Below, in pieces: positions 62,896-64,000 of a DNA stretch of 64,000 nucleotides. Positions within the stretch are counted from its first letter, which is position 1, and the number at the start of each line of letters is the position of its first letter. Position numbers and translations under genes: made by a program. This DNA is from Phyllobacteriaceae bacterium (GTDB lineage Bacteria; Pseudomonadota; Alphaproteobacteria; Rhizobiales; Rhizobiaceae): the NCBI GenBank assembly GCA_016711085.1, contig JADJTR010000001.1:425893-489892 (forward strand). Direction: 5' to 3'. The notes under the pieces are model-generated. The model saw nothing but the letters and a program-made list of their open reading frames with translations. It was not told the DNA's origin and searched no databases.

Positions 62896-64000
62896 GGACC
62901 GGCGTCCGCGCGCTTTTGGCGGCGCGTCGGGCTTCAGGGCGCGCGGCTTGCGCGCCTTCGCCGACACATTGGCGGGTTCAGGTTCCTCCGCATAGCCCGA
63001 AAACTCTCGTCCATCAGCGTGAAATAGAGCAGTTGCTCGAACTGCGGGCCGAAATTGTCGATGATCCGCCGCGGTTCCGGCGTCAGCGCGGCGTCGGTCA
63101 TCAGACCGAACTGGACCTTGCTGTGTATGGGACAGGATCGACTGCGCGCCCATGCGGACATTGCTCGCCCGCGGCACCCAGGACGTGATCTGCGTCACCG
63201 GTGAACCGGCGATCGCCAGCTGGAATTGCGGCCCCGGTACATTGGTCATCACCGCCGTGGTGCGATCGAGCAGGAAGTCGAACAGCAGGTCCTGCGCCAT
63301 TTTCGGCGCATAGCCGAGCGCCGACAACAGGCCGAAGACGACCGGCGCCTGCACCGAGTTCTTCAGCACGTCCATCCGCTTGCGCACCTCGAACAGCCGC
63401 TCCACCGGGTGCTCGATGCCGACGGGGAGTTCGAGCGCCACCAGGCCGAAGGAATTGCCGAGCTCGGGGCTCGCCATCTGTTGACGCAGATTGACCGGAA
63501 TGACCGCGCGGATTTCCACGCCTTCAGTCGGCTCGCCCTGATCGACGAGGTAGGAGCCGATCGCGCCGGCGACGGCGGACAGCAGGATGTCGTTGACCGA
63601 GCAGCCGAGCGCCTTGCCGACGGCCTTGATCCTCGCCGAGCGGTAAGGGTCCGTCCACGCCGCGCGCTTGGCGCCGGGCGGCTTGCCTTTTCAGGCTGGT
63701 GGCGCTGTCGTTCGGCATGGTCAACAGCCAGGCCAATTCGTTGACGACGCCGGAACCGGTCTTGATCAGATCAGGCACCTCGGCCGGATTGGCGGTGATG
63801 TCGCCGACCGTTCTTCAACAAAAAGGGCGAGGCGACTTTCGACCCCATTTTGAAAGCCTGCGCCACCGGGAAGAACGGACCGGAAGGAGCGCCGTCATGC
63901 TCTTCCTCGTCGTCGCCCGTTGAGACCGCCGCCCGCCCTCCATTTGGCCATCGCATGCGTTCGTCGGTCAGCGACAGCATCGCCCATCAGCGCGATGCCG
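62884..64000 (-). CDS. Wax ester synthase/diacylglycerol acyltransferase (WS/DGAT), 5' end cut by window edge, multiple frameshifts
   Basis: The C-terminal two-thirds of a WS/DGAT enzyme is present. From the edge inward: GIALM followed by a LSLTD block (expected right after the catalytic HHxxxDG, which lies outside), PFFPVAQAFKMGSKVASPFL, LLTMPNDSATSLKG and ALGCSVNDILLSAVAGAIGSYL. Then come EIRAVIPVNLRQQMASPELGNSFGLVALELPVGIEHPVERL, DRTTAVMTNVPGPQFQLAIAGSPV and a C-terminal LYFTLMDES block. NDILLSA and NVPGP are family signatures. It esterifies fatty alcohols or diacylglycerol with acyl-CoA. Breaks occur near 63000, 63130, 63560-63700 and 63810. With the reductase at 57.4 kb it makes a wax-ester pathway plausible. 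Confidence 0.82.

Noticed and set aside
36781..64000. Genuine pseudogene island
   Set aside because: Protein motifs, catalytic residues and lengths are intact once single-base indels are undone. Real decay would also show substitutions, stops and deletions. Sequencing error is simpler, though not proven.
1..64000. Mobile element or genomic island borders (integrase, transposase, tRNA-linked att sites)
   Set aside because: No integrase, transposase, direct-repeat border or tRNA was found, and the composition appears uniform.

Overview
The window is G+C-rich DNA with dense, overlapping operons that carries typical alphaproteobacterial gene sets: BigR persulfide control, ChvE-GguAB sugar uptake, a Pim-type dicarboxylate operon and GalB/LigK/GalD aromatic catabolism. 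It most likely comes from a soil- or root-associated member of the Hyphomicrobiales (Rhizobiales). No rRNA, tRNA, CRISPR array, insertion sequence or phage gene was seen. Almost all the DNA is catabolic.

Layout. (1) 1-2467: SulP permease (cut by the left edge), a BLH-type sulfurtransferase, a persulfide-dioxygenase-like hydrolase and the divergent BigR repressor, with a shared promoter/operator. (2) 2470-3789: an unrecognised membrane protein. (3) 3881-9519: pimF-B-C-D-like beta-oxidation operon with a perfect 18-bp palindrome upstream, then ccdA and a dimethylglycine/sarcosine-dehydrogenase-like flavoprotein. (4) 13128-15447: glutaryl-CoA dehydrogenase and a class III CoA-transferase, which could finish odd-chain dicarboxylate breakdown. 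(5) 15444-20285: aldose epimerases, a D-lyxose-isomerase-like protein, a small sugar-kinase-like protein and UDP-glucose dehydrogenase. (6) 20510-45458: an aromatic supercluster. A quinate/shikimate branch (shikimate dehydrogenase, TRAP transporter, QuiC) and PobA feed protocatechuate. LigAB, LigC, LigI, GalD, GalB and LigK form a complete 4,5-cleavage path to pyruvate and oxaloacetate. A second LigAB pair, a second TRAP system and a feruloyl-CoA synthetase/hydratase-lyase/amidohydrolase operon follow. (7) 45743-56351: GbpR-like LysR, ChvE-GguA-GguB, and a D-galactose/L-arabinose oxidative pathway. (8) 56470-64000: a neutral-lipid or wax-ester cluster with a lipase, a two-domain fatty acyl-CoA reductase, a phasin, a patatin, TetR, a repeat protein and a WS/DGAT acyltransferase cut by the right edge.

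The regions fit a life on plant-derived carbon: chlorogenate-like phenolics (quinate plus hydroxycinnamates), 4-hydroxybenzoate, dicarboxylic acids and plant sugars, with surplus acyl-CoA perhaps stored as lipid.

Sequence quality matters here. One frameshift (about 9.49 kb) and one in-frame amber codon (33.28 kb) occur in the first 36 kb. From 36.9 kb onward single-base indels become common, and they are very dense in the last 8 kb. Reading frames resume cleanly after each indel and gene lengths are restored when the indels are undone, so most are probably consensus errors near a contig end rather than real gene decay. Frameshifted genes are therefore given as CDS over their whole span, with the break points stated.
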